Of a DNA stretch of 16,993 bases, positions 8,047 through 16,820 are shown in pieces. The position numbers were made by a program, and so were the translations under genes. The stretch covers positions 1-16,993 of the forward strand of contig CABPSV020000080.1 of assembly GCA_902459845.2 (NCBI GenBank), read 5' to 3'. Every line of letters begins with the position of its first letter. Position 1 is the first letter of the stretch. The notes below the pieces were generated by a model. It ran no database searches. It was given only the letters and a program-made list of their open reading frames with translations, and was not told the DNA's origin. The stretch is from Hepatocystis sp. ex Piliocolobus tephrosceles. Lineage: Eukaryota > Apicomplexa > Aconoidasida > Haemosporida > Plasmodiidae.

Positions 8047-11000
8047 TTATAATGTTAACACTTTTGTCTGTTCATTTTTTTGTCCCCTATTTTTATCATA
8101 CATGGCATAAAAAAGCGAATTAAAGTTATCATCGTGTTTTTTTTTTATTAACCTAGCTGTGTTATATAATTTTAATAATGTAGCGTTATTTAAGCAGAAA
8201 TAATTGTTTAAATTTTGTATAACTTCTACATGTTTGTTTTGTTGCAAGTAGGCCATATTTTTCCAATATATTGACTTGACGTTGTATGGATTGATTGTAT
8301 ATGCTTTTTCTGCATAATTTATACATTCAGGGTAATTTTTTAATTTATACAAACATATGGATAGATTGTTTAATATTTTCTGTGTTTGTAAAAATAGTTC
8401 TTTTGTTTGGTTTTTATCATTTTCATTATTTTCACAATTTTCATCGCTTTCACAATTTTCATCATTTTCACAATTTTCATCATTTTCATCAATATTTAAA
8501 ATATTTAATTTTTTTTCCTCAAAAGTTAAAGTATATATTTCAGAAAAACGAAACACATCAAATCCTTTTTTATATTGAAGTGAAGCAGCATGATATAATT
8601 TTTTTTTCATAAAAACGTTACCCATTTCGTTATATTTTTTTAAATTTTCTATTTGTTCTGATATATTCATATTCCATGGATCTTTTTTTTTACAAAGAAT
8701 TTTTTCAATCCTTATTTTTAAAATTGCGTTTTTCTCATAAAAGGATTTATCAAAATACACATTTTGCAATGCGTCCTTTAAAAAATATAAGTTTTTAATT
8801 TTGGACTGTTTTGTGATGGACTTTTTTTTTTCGTCACTTAAGCATTTCGTTTTTAATTTGGAGTTTGCTTCTTTAGGTACATATGTGTTGATATCTCTTT
8901 CTTTGTTTCGATTTTGGTTACTAATGCGTCTGTCTTTGTAGCGGTTGTCGTAATTTTTTTTATTGTTTTTATTGTTTTTATCGTTTTTATCGTTTTTATT
9001 GTTTTTATTGTTTTTATTGTTTTTATCGTTTTTATCGTTTTTATTTTTTTTATCGTTTTTATCGTTTTTATCGTTTTTATTGTTTTTATCGTTTTTATCG
9101 TTTTTATCGTTTTTATCGTTTTTATTGTATTTGTTGTATTTACTGACTTCAGCAACAGCACTATCAACACTACAATCACCTTCCCCGCGCTTGTAACAAC
9201 TTCTCTGCCTATTAACTTTTGCAATTTTTTTTTTTTTACAAAAATGAACAATCCGTTTAGAATATTTTCTACGTTTTACGTTTTTAAAAAAGTTACAATA
9301 AAAAGATGAGTATATTATTTTTTGGATATGATTTAGTTGTTCTATAAAATTGGTGTTTAATGCGAAGAATTGCTTACAAAAAAGGTTTACTTCTTGTTTT
9401 TTTAATCCATGAATTAAAAAAAATCCTTTTCCTTTATTTCTGTTCAAAATTAAAGATTCAAAAAACGATTCCATGTCATTTATTTTTTGTAGTTCTAGTT
9501 CTATGTTTGGTTTTGTGTTTGTTTCAGGGTTTATTTTATTTTTTTTTTTCACATTTTTAATTATGTCACTCATTGTGTTATGTTTTGGTTTGGTATCCTG
9601 TACATAAAGCGTAGTTTCTTGTTTTTCATTTTTTCTTTTTTTTTTATTTTTCCCATTTTTTTCATTTTGCCCATTTTTTTCGTTCTCCACCATTACGGGT
9701 TCATCAAAAAAAATATGATAAACATGTTGGTCTTCGGAAAAAGCCTTTTTATTATTTTCTAAAGGTATAATTATTTCGTTACCTTCTTTTAAATTTTTCA
9801 AACATTGGTTAAACCAAAATGGGGTTGTGACGCATGAATCGTATGAATAAAGAAAATAAGCTTTTGTTTTTTTTATATTATTATTATTATTAAAATAATT
9901 AATTGGTAAAAATACTTTATTATTACCATTGTTATTATTATCATTGTTATTATTACCATTGATATTATTACCATTGTTATTATTACCATTGTTATTATTA
10001 CCATTGTTATTATTACCATTGTTATTATTACTACTATTATTATTGTCTTTTTTTTTACTATTTATTTTATCACTTTCAATTTTCATATAAAGTATTAATT
10101 CACAATCTGTATCAATAATTGGACAGTTAAAGTTTTTTTTCCTTTTTTTACTTTCATAAAAATAGTATAGTAGTTTTTCGCTTTTATTAGGGCTACCAAA
10201 AGATGTGATATTTATTGTTCGCGATACGTTAAAATCTATTAGTTCTAAAATTATGTTTTTTTTTTTTTTTAAATTTATTTTATTTTTACTGCATTGAAGC
10301 GGAGAACTGTCATCTGTCATATCACATGCTTCACCATCGCTATTATGATCTATTTTTTCATCCTTCTCAACATGTTTATGGTTATATGCATGGTAACAGT
10401 CGAACTCTTTTTTCTTTTGGTTTTTTTTTTTATGTTTATATAAATTCTGTTCAAGTATGTTGTCCCGTTTTTCACCGATAATATTATGTTGAGGTTCTAC
10501 TGAACAATGTATATGAAAACATTCTGGACCTTGCAGAATAATCTTGCATAATTCTTTTTTTTTCATATTTTGTAAAACTTTATACAATCCTCTATATTTT
10601 AAGTTTTTTACATCTAAAATTGTATGAACATATTCTTTTTTTTTGTCTTCTTCTATATAAAAGTCAATACAATCATTTTTTTTTGGTGTAAAAATTTCAT
10701 TACCTTCTCTTATAACTTCTTTTATTATCGTTTTGCTGTCATTTAATATGTCCACCCTTCTGAATTCTTGCAAATAAACAACAAATGTGCATAACTCTTC
10801 TTCTTTTAAAAATTTATATTTTAAATCATTTATGTCTTCTATTTGTAAAAAGTAGGTACAATCATTAGTGGTGTCACTACTATTTTTTATTTGTGTACGT
10901 TTTTTACATATATTGTCATTACTATGATCGTTATTACTATTATCGTTATTACTGTTATCGTTATTACTGTTATCGTTCTTATTATTATTGTTCTTATTAT

Positions 11001-11386
11001 TATCGTTCTTATTATTATCGTTCTTATTATTATCGTTCTTATTATTATCGTTCTTATTATTATCGTTCTTATTATTATCGTTCTTATTATTATCGTTATT
11101 ATTATTATCGCCATTAATTAGATCGTCATTAATTTGATTTGTTTTATATGTAGGCGCATTCGCTTTATCATATAGCTGCTTCCTTTTTAATAATATTTTT
11201 ACATCGTTTGAACTTATTTTTAATTTTCTAACTTGTTTAACTTTTTCATAAGTCCAACATTTTTCAATACATTTATTTTTAAATTTTAAGGCTTTCCTAA
11301 AAGCAACCTTAAAGTTTTCACTTTTGTCATATCTAGCTTTTTTTTCTGAATCATTAAATACTTCTGTAAATATGTATAAAAATAAA

Positions 11387-11422
<36 letters not shown>

Positions 11423-12724
11423 ATAGGCAAAAGGAGTTTGGCAATTTCAAAATGTCTTACATATGATGCAACTACTTATGTTATAATATGCAATGAAATT
11501 TTTTAATATTTTACTTCTGAAAATTTTGGGGCCCTGTATAATGGAAACTTCATTAGGTTTCATGCTCTTTAACCCTATTTCGCATATATAAGGTATTTTA
11601 TCTATTAAAAAAAAACAGAAAAAAAAAAAAAAAAAAAAAATCATGAAGTGTTAGCTGTGAGACTTAAAAAGTGATGTGTAAGCTGTAATGCGTAAATAAA
11701 CAGGGCTGTCAAAATAATTGTCAATAACTATTAATAACTGTCAATAACTATTAATAACTGTCAATAACTATTAATAACTGTCAATAACTATTAATAACTG
11801 TCAATAACTATTAATAACTGTCAATAACTATTAATAAATGTCAATAACTATTAATAAATATCAATAATAATAAAAAATTTACAACAGAATAAATATATAA
11901 AATAATTAATATGAAAAAAAAAAAAAAAAAAAAATATATTGTCTAACTGTTTTTTCCTAAATATACGCAAGCACTTGTTACTCCATCTTCAAAACCTAAC
12001 TCATAATAAATAACTGTATAAAATAGAAAAGAAAACAATTCACAAATTATAGATGTTTATAGTATTTTTAAGTATAGCTACGTTCTTGTATGTACCTATC
12101 TATAAAAAAAATTTCAACTATTTTTTTTTAATGTTTTTTCTTTTTTTTTACCTTTCACTTTATATCCATTCCGTGGGCTATAATAACCCTTTAAAAAAAA
12201 AAAAAAAAAATTGAACATAATGTAGGAAAATCGGAAAAAGGAATGGGAAAAAGGGTTGATAAGCAAACAGACGTACTAATAAGAGAACAAGCACCCGAGA
12301 AATAAGAAAAGAATTACTAATATAAAAGTATAAGCATACAAAATCGACACAAAATAGACACAAAATAAACGTTATTAAAAATGTTACTTCTCCTAGTTGC
12401 TTAATAATTTTAAAAGAAAATGTATCTTCACTGATTGCAAAAACATCATTTATATATTCACATGGTATATCATCATCACTGTTTGCGCTAAAAGCTTAAT
12501 TAAGAAAGTAAAAATAAAATGATTGTAATATATGCTATGAGCATTTTTAAACATGCCCAAATACGCACTTTGCTCGTGTTTAAAAAATATAAAAAAAAAG
12601 AAACAAGATAAAAATGACTAAAATGGTTAAAATGGTTAAAATGGTAGGTAAAATATTTTATATTATGTTATTTTTTTTTTTTTTAAATAATTGGTTTACT
12701 TGGAGCTTCAGAGTCTGTTAACAT
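8047..12724 (-). CDS. Multi-FKBP-like/TPR protein (immunophilin-type co-chaperone), six exons
   Basis: My model is 12724-12700, 12494-12388, 12188-12152, 12013-11948, 11601-11515 and 11363-8047, about 1,212 aa. All introns are GT-AG and phases agree at every junction. The spliced small exons read as one FKBP domain (residues about 28-108): FKIIKQLGE, GYYSPRNGYKVKV, IYYELGFEDG, then LGKNNKIPYICEIGLKSMK, parallel to the second domain of FKBP52. The last exon has two more diverged FKBP-like domains: about 305-485 (KTIIKEVIREGN..P, NMKKKELCKIILQGPE, IILELIDF) and about 495-665 (CLKNLKEGNEIIIPL). TPR helices follow at about 1000-1165 (KYNEMGNVFMKKKLY; NNLSICLYKLKNYPECINYAEKAY; NPYNVKSIYWKNMAYLQ). 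Ligand-pocket residues are largely missing in domain 1, so isomerase activity is doubtful; a scaffold or Hsp90-linked role is inferred. A frame running through poly-T at 11364-11430 is intronic. The gene is solid; exon 1 is least certain. Confidence 0.8.
8417..8493 (-). repeat. 18-bp coding repeat (ENDENC)
   Basis: About four 18-bp units in the FKBP/TPR gene encode ENDENC-type units (variants ESDENC, ENNENDK). They insert an acidic, Cys-bearing loop between the first TPR helix pair and the next. Confidence 0.85.
8953..9140 (-). repeat. 9-bp coding repeat (KND/KNN)
   Basis: About twenty 9-bp units (AAAAACGAT/AAAAACAAT on the minus strand) encode Lys-Asn-Asp/Asn. They form a hydrophilic linker between the third FKBP-like domain and the TPR part. 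Confidence 0.9.
9915..10038 (-). repeat. 15-bp coding repeat (GNNNN)
   Basis: About eight 15-bp units encode GNNNN (one DNNNN, one GNNIN). They interrupt the third FKBP-like domain of the FKBP/TPR protein between its CELILYMKIE strand and the KAYFLYSYD segment. Confidence 0.88.
10919..11112 (-). repeat. 15-bp coding repeat (KNDNN/NSNND)
   Basis: About twelve 15-bp units encode NDNNK, changing to DNSNN near the C-terminal end of the array. They form an Asn-rich linker between the first FKBP-like domain and the second. Confidence 0.9.
11364..11514 (-). other. Intron 5 of FKBP/TPR gene
   Basis: 151 bp, GTAAAA...ATTTACAG, phase 1, with a roughly 30-base T tract before the acceptor. A second donor-like GTAAGA at 11460 looks stronger by consensus but would join to give an immediate TAA, so I prefer the donor at 11514. 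Confidence 0.65.
11602..11947 (-). other. Intron 4 of FKBP/TPR gene (carries a minisatellite)
   Basis: 346 bp, GTTAGA...TTTTTTAATAG, phase 1. It joins LGKN to N-KIPYICEIGLKSM, giving the right spacing for the FKBP LGxG..IP..E.GL..M segment. It is the longest intron of the gene because it holds a seven-copy 20-bp array. Reading on without splicing hits a stop at once (TAG at 11945-11943). Confidence 0.75.
11721..11860. repeat. 20-bp x7 minisatellite within intron 4
   Basis: Seven tandem 20-bp units of TCAATAACTATTAATAACTG (last two with 1-3 changes), flanked by decayed half-copies. Each unit is itself two 10-mers that match at eight of ten positions, so the array grew from a 10-bp ancestor. 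Confidence 0.93.
12014..12151 (-). other. Intron 3 of FKBP/TPR gene
   Basis: 138 bp, GTAAAA...TTTTATACAG, phase 1. It joins YKVK to V-IYYELGFEDG, as expected for the FKBP strand before the DG turn. Confidence 0.78.
12189..12387 (-). other. Intron 2 of FKBP/TPR gene
   Basis: 199 bp, GTAACA...T-tract-AAAG, phase 0. The junction creates LGE|GYYSPRNG, which restores the GEGY..P..G motif of FKBP domains. That is the main support for using the AAG acceptor rather than the TAG ten bases further into the exon. Confidence 0.75.
12495..12699 (-). other. Intron 1 of FKBP/TPR gene
   Basis: 205 bp, GTAAAC...TTAAG, phase 1. It contains a 9-bp repeat (ATGGTTAAA-type, 12614-12649). Exon 2 has an in-frame stop just upstream and no in-frame Met, so an upstream exon is required. 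The ATG at 12722-12724 after an A-rich stretch is the nearest start that fits the phase. The AAG acceptor is less usual than YAG. A TTTTAG six bases further on would need a different first exon. Confidence 0.5.
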
Positions 12725-13540
12725 CTTTTTTTTCTTTGCACATGCGTATATATATATTTATATAATTTTATTTTTAGTTAAGTAAAAATATAATTGTCTG
12801 TTAATGTTTAACATGTCGTTATTTGTTTAGGCTTAAAAAGTCATTACACGTTTACATTTTTATTTTTTTTTTTTTTTGATAGAATTTACAATAAGGTAGG
12901 TGTTTAAAACATTTCGAATTTTTTTTTTTTTTTTAATAGACAGTTGACAATGAAAAAAAAAAAAAAAAAAAAAAAAAAGGAAATGGGTAAATAGGTATAA
13001 TAATAAACAGAGGATTAGAATAGTAAATAAATGATAAAAAAATTAATAATGTGAAGAGTTAATAAAATAGTAAATAAATGAACTATAAAATTGGTAAAAT
13101 GAAGAGTTAATAAAATAAAAAATGGGAAAAAAAAAAATGAAAAAAAAAAAAAAATGATAAAAATATAAAATAGAAAAAATACTAAAATGACAAAATGATA
13201 AAATAAGAAGTTGAACTTTATTTGTGAAATATCAAAATAAGGAATATGAGGTAAAAGAAGAAATAAAAACAAATAATGTCGTATTGGAATTAAAAAAAAA
13301 AAAAAAAAAAAATTTGAATGTTATAACGGAAAAAACACAAATATGTAATAATATATATATAAATATTTAACAATTTAGCTAATCAACATTCTTCTCATAA
13401 TAAAATATAGCAACGCAAACTAACTAAACACGTTTTATACATGTTTCAAAACTATAGATAAAATAAGTTAAAAAAAAAAAAAAAAAAAAAAAAGGTGCAC
13501 TATTTAAACATAGCAAATAGAAACAGAATATTTATTTGTA

Positions 13541-13577
<37 letters not shown>

Positions 13578-13986
13578 TTTTATAAAAAAAAAAAAAAAAA
13601 AAGGGCATAAATATTTAAATTATAAGTTTCCACAAAAGTGTGCAAACAGTGGGTTTATATAAGAGTTGGAAAATATATATGTATTTAAATCGAAATTGTA
13701 CTTAAAATTGAAATTACATTAATATATGTATATATCTATATACATATATACATTTATATACAAATATATACATATATATGTACATAGCAGGAAACAGAAA
13801 TCATATAAAATACTAGTACAATGAAAAAATGTGTTTATATACATATGTATATACTTTTTAATTTAATGCAAAATTATAAAGATATTATTGTATTTTATAT
13901 GTGCAATTTAAAACATTTGTGATTTAAAAATCATTTTTATTATTTTTTAAAAAATTTGATAAAAAAAAAAAAAAAAAATAGATACC
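12725..13986. other. 1.26-kb divergent intergenic/promoter region
   Basis: It lies between the presumed start of the FKBP/TPR gene (-) and that of the tentative small gene (+), so it probably holds both promoters. It is extremely A+T-rich with many pure poly(dA) or poly(dT) tracts (for example 12955-12978, 13469-13493, 13542-13573, 13584-13602), a two-copy 48-bp repeat and alternating TA/CA-rich stretches (13725-13785). I see no convincing exon, and no specific promoter motif can be assigned. Confidence 0.6.
13019..13114. repeat. Two-copy imperfect ~48-bp tandem repeat
   Basis: Two units, each beginning TAGTAAATAAATGA and ending GAAGAGTTAATAAAA, lie in the divergent intergenic region. The middles are diverged. 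Confidence 0.7.
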
Positions 13987-14261
13987 ATGGAAAATGACAT
14001 AATACTAATAATAAATGCTGCTTCTTTTACAACGTCATTTGTTTTTGTATTTAATCTAGTGGTTACGTTCTTATGAAATACCACATATATACAATTACTG
14101 ATTTATTTATTTTTAATTATTTTTACGTTCATTTTCTTACAATAATTCTTTGTATTCAGACTTTATCATACTTTATCATACTTTATTCAAATAAAAATAA
14201 TATTTTTATTCAAAATGTTGCAATGGGTTTTGTTTCATGTTATATAAAATTAAAGTTGTAA
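13987..14261 (+). CDS. Tentative two-exon gene, tiny membrane protein (about 53-58 aa)
   Basis: I do not recognise this protein. Exon 1 starts ATGGAAAATGAC at 13987 after an A-rich leader and encodes MENDIILIINAASFTTSFVF onward; unspliced it stops at 14074-14076. A strong acceptor TTGTATTCAG ends at 14159. From 14160 the same phase gives TLSYFIILYSNKNN and on to a TAA at 14259-14261. Possible phase-0 donors are 14047 (GTATTT), 14059 (GTGGTT) and 14062 (GTTACG), giving introns of 98-113 bp and 53, 57 or 58 aa. The product would have one long hydrophobic stretch and perhaps a second weaker one. The NVAMGF near the C-terminus faintly recalls Ost5/TMEM258-type small oligosaccharyltransferase subunits, but that is too weak to name it. 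The alternative is chance open frames in A+T-rich DNA. Confidence 0.45.
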
Positions 14262-14468
14262 AATTAGAACTGTAAAGTTAAAATTGAGTCCGAGTTCACT
14301 TAATAATGTGCGTTCTTTTTTCTCCCTTGTTCTTTTTTTTTTAAGTAAAAAAAATGAAAGCATTTTTGCTTGCGATAAGATTAAAGTTATGTGATTTATT
14401 TTGTGCTACGTTATGTTGTGTTGTGCTGCGTTGTATCACAATGTGTTAAGCATAATATTCATTTTTTT
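14262..14468. other. 207-bp convergent intergenic region
   Basis: Shared 3' flank of the tentative plus-strand gene and the 128-aa membrane-protein gene. It has short GTTGTGCTACGTT-like imperfect repeats (14401-14435) and T tracts. No coding signal seen. Confidence 0.6.
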
Positions 14469-15062
14469 TTAGTTATTTTTATATTGTTTCTTTTTATCCT
14501 CAATTTGAATTAATTGAGAAATTAAAGGTTTAGAATTTAATTCAAGATCTTTTCTTTTAGCCTTTGCAAATGTATGAGCAAAAGCTCTGTTTTGGGCTTC
14601 CAGCTAAAAATTAAAAGAAAAAGGTTTAATATAAATGTATATATATATATACACGTGTGCAAACACTCGTATTTGTTTACTGTATAGTCACATGGTACAA
14701 CAACTTATGCACTTATATGTGTGATTTAAAATATTTCATTTAACTTGTATTTCAAAAAAAAGGAATAAAAAAAAGATATACATATTCACGTTTTTTTGTT
14801 AATAGTTTACCGGTGCAGAAGTGTCATAATACTTATCTACGTCTTTATAAAATTCATTGTTTAAATAATATATGTTTCTATCATAAGCTTTGTTAATGAT
14901 GAATAAAAACACACCACTAAGACCAAGTAACGATAATGTTATATACTTAGTTTGTTTCTGCGTTCTGTTTTGAAAATACCTGTATAAAACTTTTTTCGTA
15001 TTCTTTTTATTATATGGGTTGAATTCGCTGAAAAAATTATTACTATGTTTATCACTTGACAT
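14469..15062 (-). CDS. Conserved-looking 128-aa single-pass membrane protein, two exons
   Basis: Exon 1 is 15062-14811 (84 codons) and exon 2 is 14603-14469 (44 codons plus TAA). They join by a 207-bp GTAAAC...TAG intron in phase 0; without splicing, exon 1 would end three codons later. The N-terminus is hydrophilic (MSSDKHSNNFFSEF), then a basic stretch (NTKKVLYRYFQNRTQKQTK), one membrane segment at about residues 40-57 (YITLSLLGLSGVFLFIIN), then a Tyr/Asp-rich segment. Exon 2 adds a charged, probably helical tail (EAQNRAFAHTFAKAKRK to EDKKKQYKNN). There is no obvious cleavable signal peptide. The layout would fit a small organelle inner-membrane subunit or assembly factor, but I recognise no family and assign no function. 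It is convergent with the tentative gene at 13987. Confidence 0.85.
14604..14810 (-). other. Intron of the 128-aa membrane-protein gene
   Basis: 207 bp, GTAAAC donor directly after the CCG codon at 14811-14813 and a TTTTTAG acceptor before CTG at 14603; phase 0. It contains alternating TA tracts near 14635-14652. Confidence 0.85.
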
Positions 15063-15302
15063 GTTCCATATAATTTGTATAATGTTTTATAATTTGTATA
15101 ATGTTTTTATTTCATAGAATACAAAACTTTTTTAAAAAAAGTTTTATTTATATAGTTACTGTGTGAAATAAATTCGAAAAGTATGCTGTTGAAGCACATT
15201 TGATTTTAAAAAATTTATAAAAAAAAAATTTTTCCTTGGGGAATAATCCTAAATATGTAATTATATTTTTTACATAATTTTTTTAAATCACAAAAATTTT
15301 TT

Positions 15303-15380
15303 ATACATATTTATTTTTATACATATTTATTTTTATACATATTTATTTTTATACATATTTATTTTTATACATATTTTTTT
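15303..15380. repeat. 16-bp x5 tandem repeat
   Basis: Units of ATACATATTTATTTTT start at 15303, 15319, 15335, 15351 and 15367, the last imperfect. The array is about 240 bp upstream of the start codon at 15062, on the promoter side of the minus-strand gene. Confidence 0.92.
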
Positions 15381-15985
15381 ATGTTTACTACGCATTAAAA
15401 AAAGGGATGTTTCGGTAGGAAGTTACTAGCATTTTAGTTGATGTTTTTTCCTATTTAAGTATGTATATATTGATATATTTTATTATTTTAATTTTTTTAT
15501 AATTTTTACATGTAATTTTCCTTTTATATGATTACATTCTTTATTTAGTTTTGGTTTATTGTAACTTGTAATGGTTTTTTTTCTAATTTTTATTTTTATT
15601 TTTTTTTTTTTTATTCATCCATTTATACTTTTCCTGCTTATTTAAAGCTGAAAATGAGTAAGAATATTAATCATTTTAAAAACGAACGTATTTTACTCAA
15701 GAAATGACGTTGACTTGGTATATATTTTTCTTTTTTAATTGGCGATATATTAATGTAACACGTTGAAAGGAGTTAATTTTTTTTGGTATAAGTGTTCTTT
15801 ACAAAGCATATACTCTTGTAATTGTTTAAATAAAACATATACAGGTAAACTTATATTGTGAATTAAAAAAAAAAAAAAACGAAAAACAAAAAAAAACGTA
15901 AGGGAAGGAATGGGACGGGAAAAAAGGAGAGAAAAAAAGTGGTAATAAAAAACGGGTAATAATAAATCATAAAAAAAAAAAAAAA

Positions 15986-16090
15986 TTAAAAGTAAAAAAA
16001 TTAAAAGTAAAAAAATTAAAAGTAAAAAAAGCAAAAGTAAAAAAAGCAAAAGTAAAAAAAGCAAAAGTAAAAAAAGCAAAAGTAAAAAAA
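15986..16090. repeat. 15-bp x7 A-rich tandem repeat
   Basis: Three TTAAAAGTAAAAAAA units are followed by four GCAAAAGTAAAAAAA units. In one plus frame it reads as a Lys/Ser repeat, but that frame has a stop at 15970-15972 and no Met. Confidence 0.92.
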
Positions 16091-16467
16091 GTAAAAACAG
16101 AAATAGAAAAAATAGAGTGGAACGAAACGAACGAACAACCAAAAATATATAAAATATAAAAATAAATGAAAAAAAAATCAAAGAGCAATAAAAAAAGAAT
16201 TTTATTATTTATATCAATGATTCTACTACACACCCATTTGTAAATAAACATTATAGTTTTTTGTTTTGTTCTTTTTTTAAGTTGCGGTGCTTATATATAT
16301 ATATATATAGACATTTTTTAAATATTAACATTGATTACAAATTATATAACATAGGACTACGGTCTATTGGAAATAAATTCATGTTTTAATAATTCATTTA
16401 TCATTTTTTACATTGATAATGCTTAACACATAAAATAATTACAGAAAAATACTTAAAATTTTTTTAT

Positions 16468-16541
16468 TTGTTCGTTCGCCCGTTCTTTCGTTTGTTCGGT
16501 CGTTTGTTTGTTAGTTCGTTTGTTCACTTACCCATTTGTTC
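16468..16541. repeat. Degenerate TTCG/TTTG tetranucleotide array
   Basis: Imperfect 4-bp periodicity of TTCG, TTTG and variants such as CCCG and GTCG. It is locally richer in G+C than its surroundings. Confidence 0.75.
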
Positions 16542-16601
16542 ATTTTTTTTTTTTTTTTTTCACTGTAAATAAATAAATAAAAAAAAAAATTTTAATTGGT
16601 T

Positions 16602-16632
<31 letters not shown>

Positions 16633-16738
16633 GCACTTATAAGAATTTAATCTGATACGCGTGTTCATTAATTTAAACAAATGTATAAGTAAATGAATAA
16701 CCAGCTTTAATAATTGTCTTGAACGTTGTTTTTCCCAA

Positions 16739-16820
16739 GGTTTTTTTTTAGTTTGAAGGTTTTTTTTTTAGTTTGAAGGTTTTTTTTTTAGTTTGAAGGT
16801 TTTTTTTTTAGTTTGAAGGT
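16739..16820. repeat. 20-bp x4 tandem repeat
   Basis: Four nearly exact 20-bp units of AAGGTTTTTTTTTAGTTTG type run directly into a longer poly(dT) tract (16820-16844). Confidence 0.9.

Noticed and set aside
11310..11363. J-domain end (VFNDSEKKARYD resembles the last helix of DnaJ proteins)
   Set aside because: No HPD motif is found on the minus strand upstream, and the spliced upstream exons encode an FKBP domain instead.
11364..11430. Methionine start at 11430 giving a poly-Phe N-terminus for the large minus-strand frame
   Set aside because: The poly-Phe is translated intron T-tract. A TTTACAG acceptor ends at 11364 and the upstream FKBP exons join in phase.
12178..12363. Minus-strand ORF of 61 codons (starts MCLFCVDFVC)
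   Set aside because: It lies within intron 2 and the start of exon 3 of the FKBP/TPR gene in a frame that does not match the exon frame.
13821..13922. 33-codon plus-strand ORF (starts MKKCVYIHMY)
   Set aside because: Its composition is that of random TA-rich sequence, with no splice partner. At most it is an upstream ORF of the tentative gene at 13987.
15654..15707. 17-codon plus-strand ORF (MSKNINHFKNERILLKK) with donor-like GTAAGA and GTATTT nearby
   Set aside because: It has a decent start context, but I could not find any downstream acceptor that opens a coding exon in phase.
15750..16251. Minus-strand open frames rich in Phe/Leu
   Set aside because: These are complements of A-rich tandem repeats and poly(dA) tracts with no domain or start evidence.
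16357..16404. Minus-strand ORF MINELLKHEFISNRP, reminiscent of a kinase C-terminal segment
   Set aside because: An in-frame TAA lies just upstream with no acceptor between, and the ORF is only 15 residues; probably chance.
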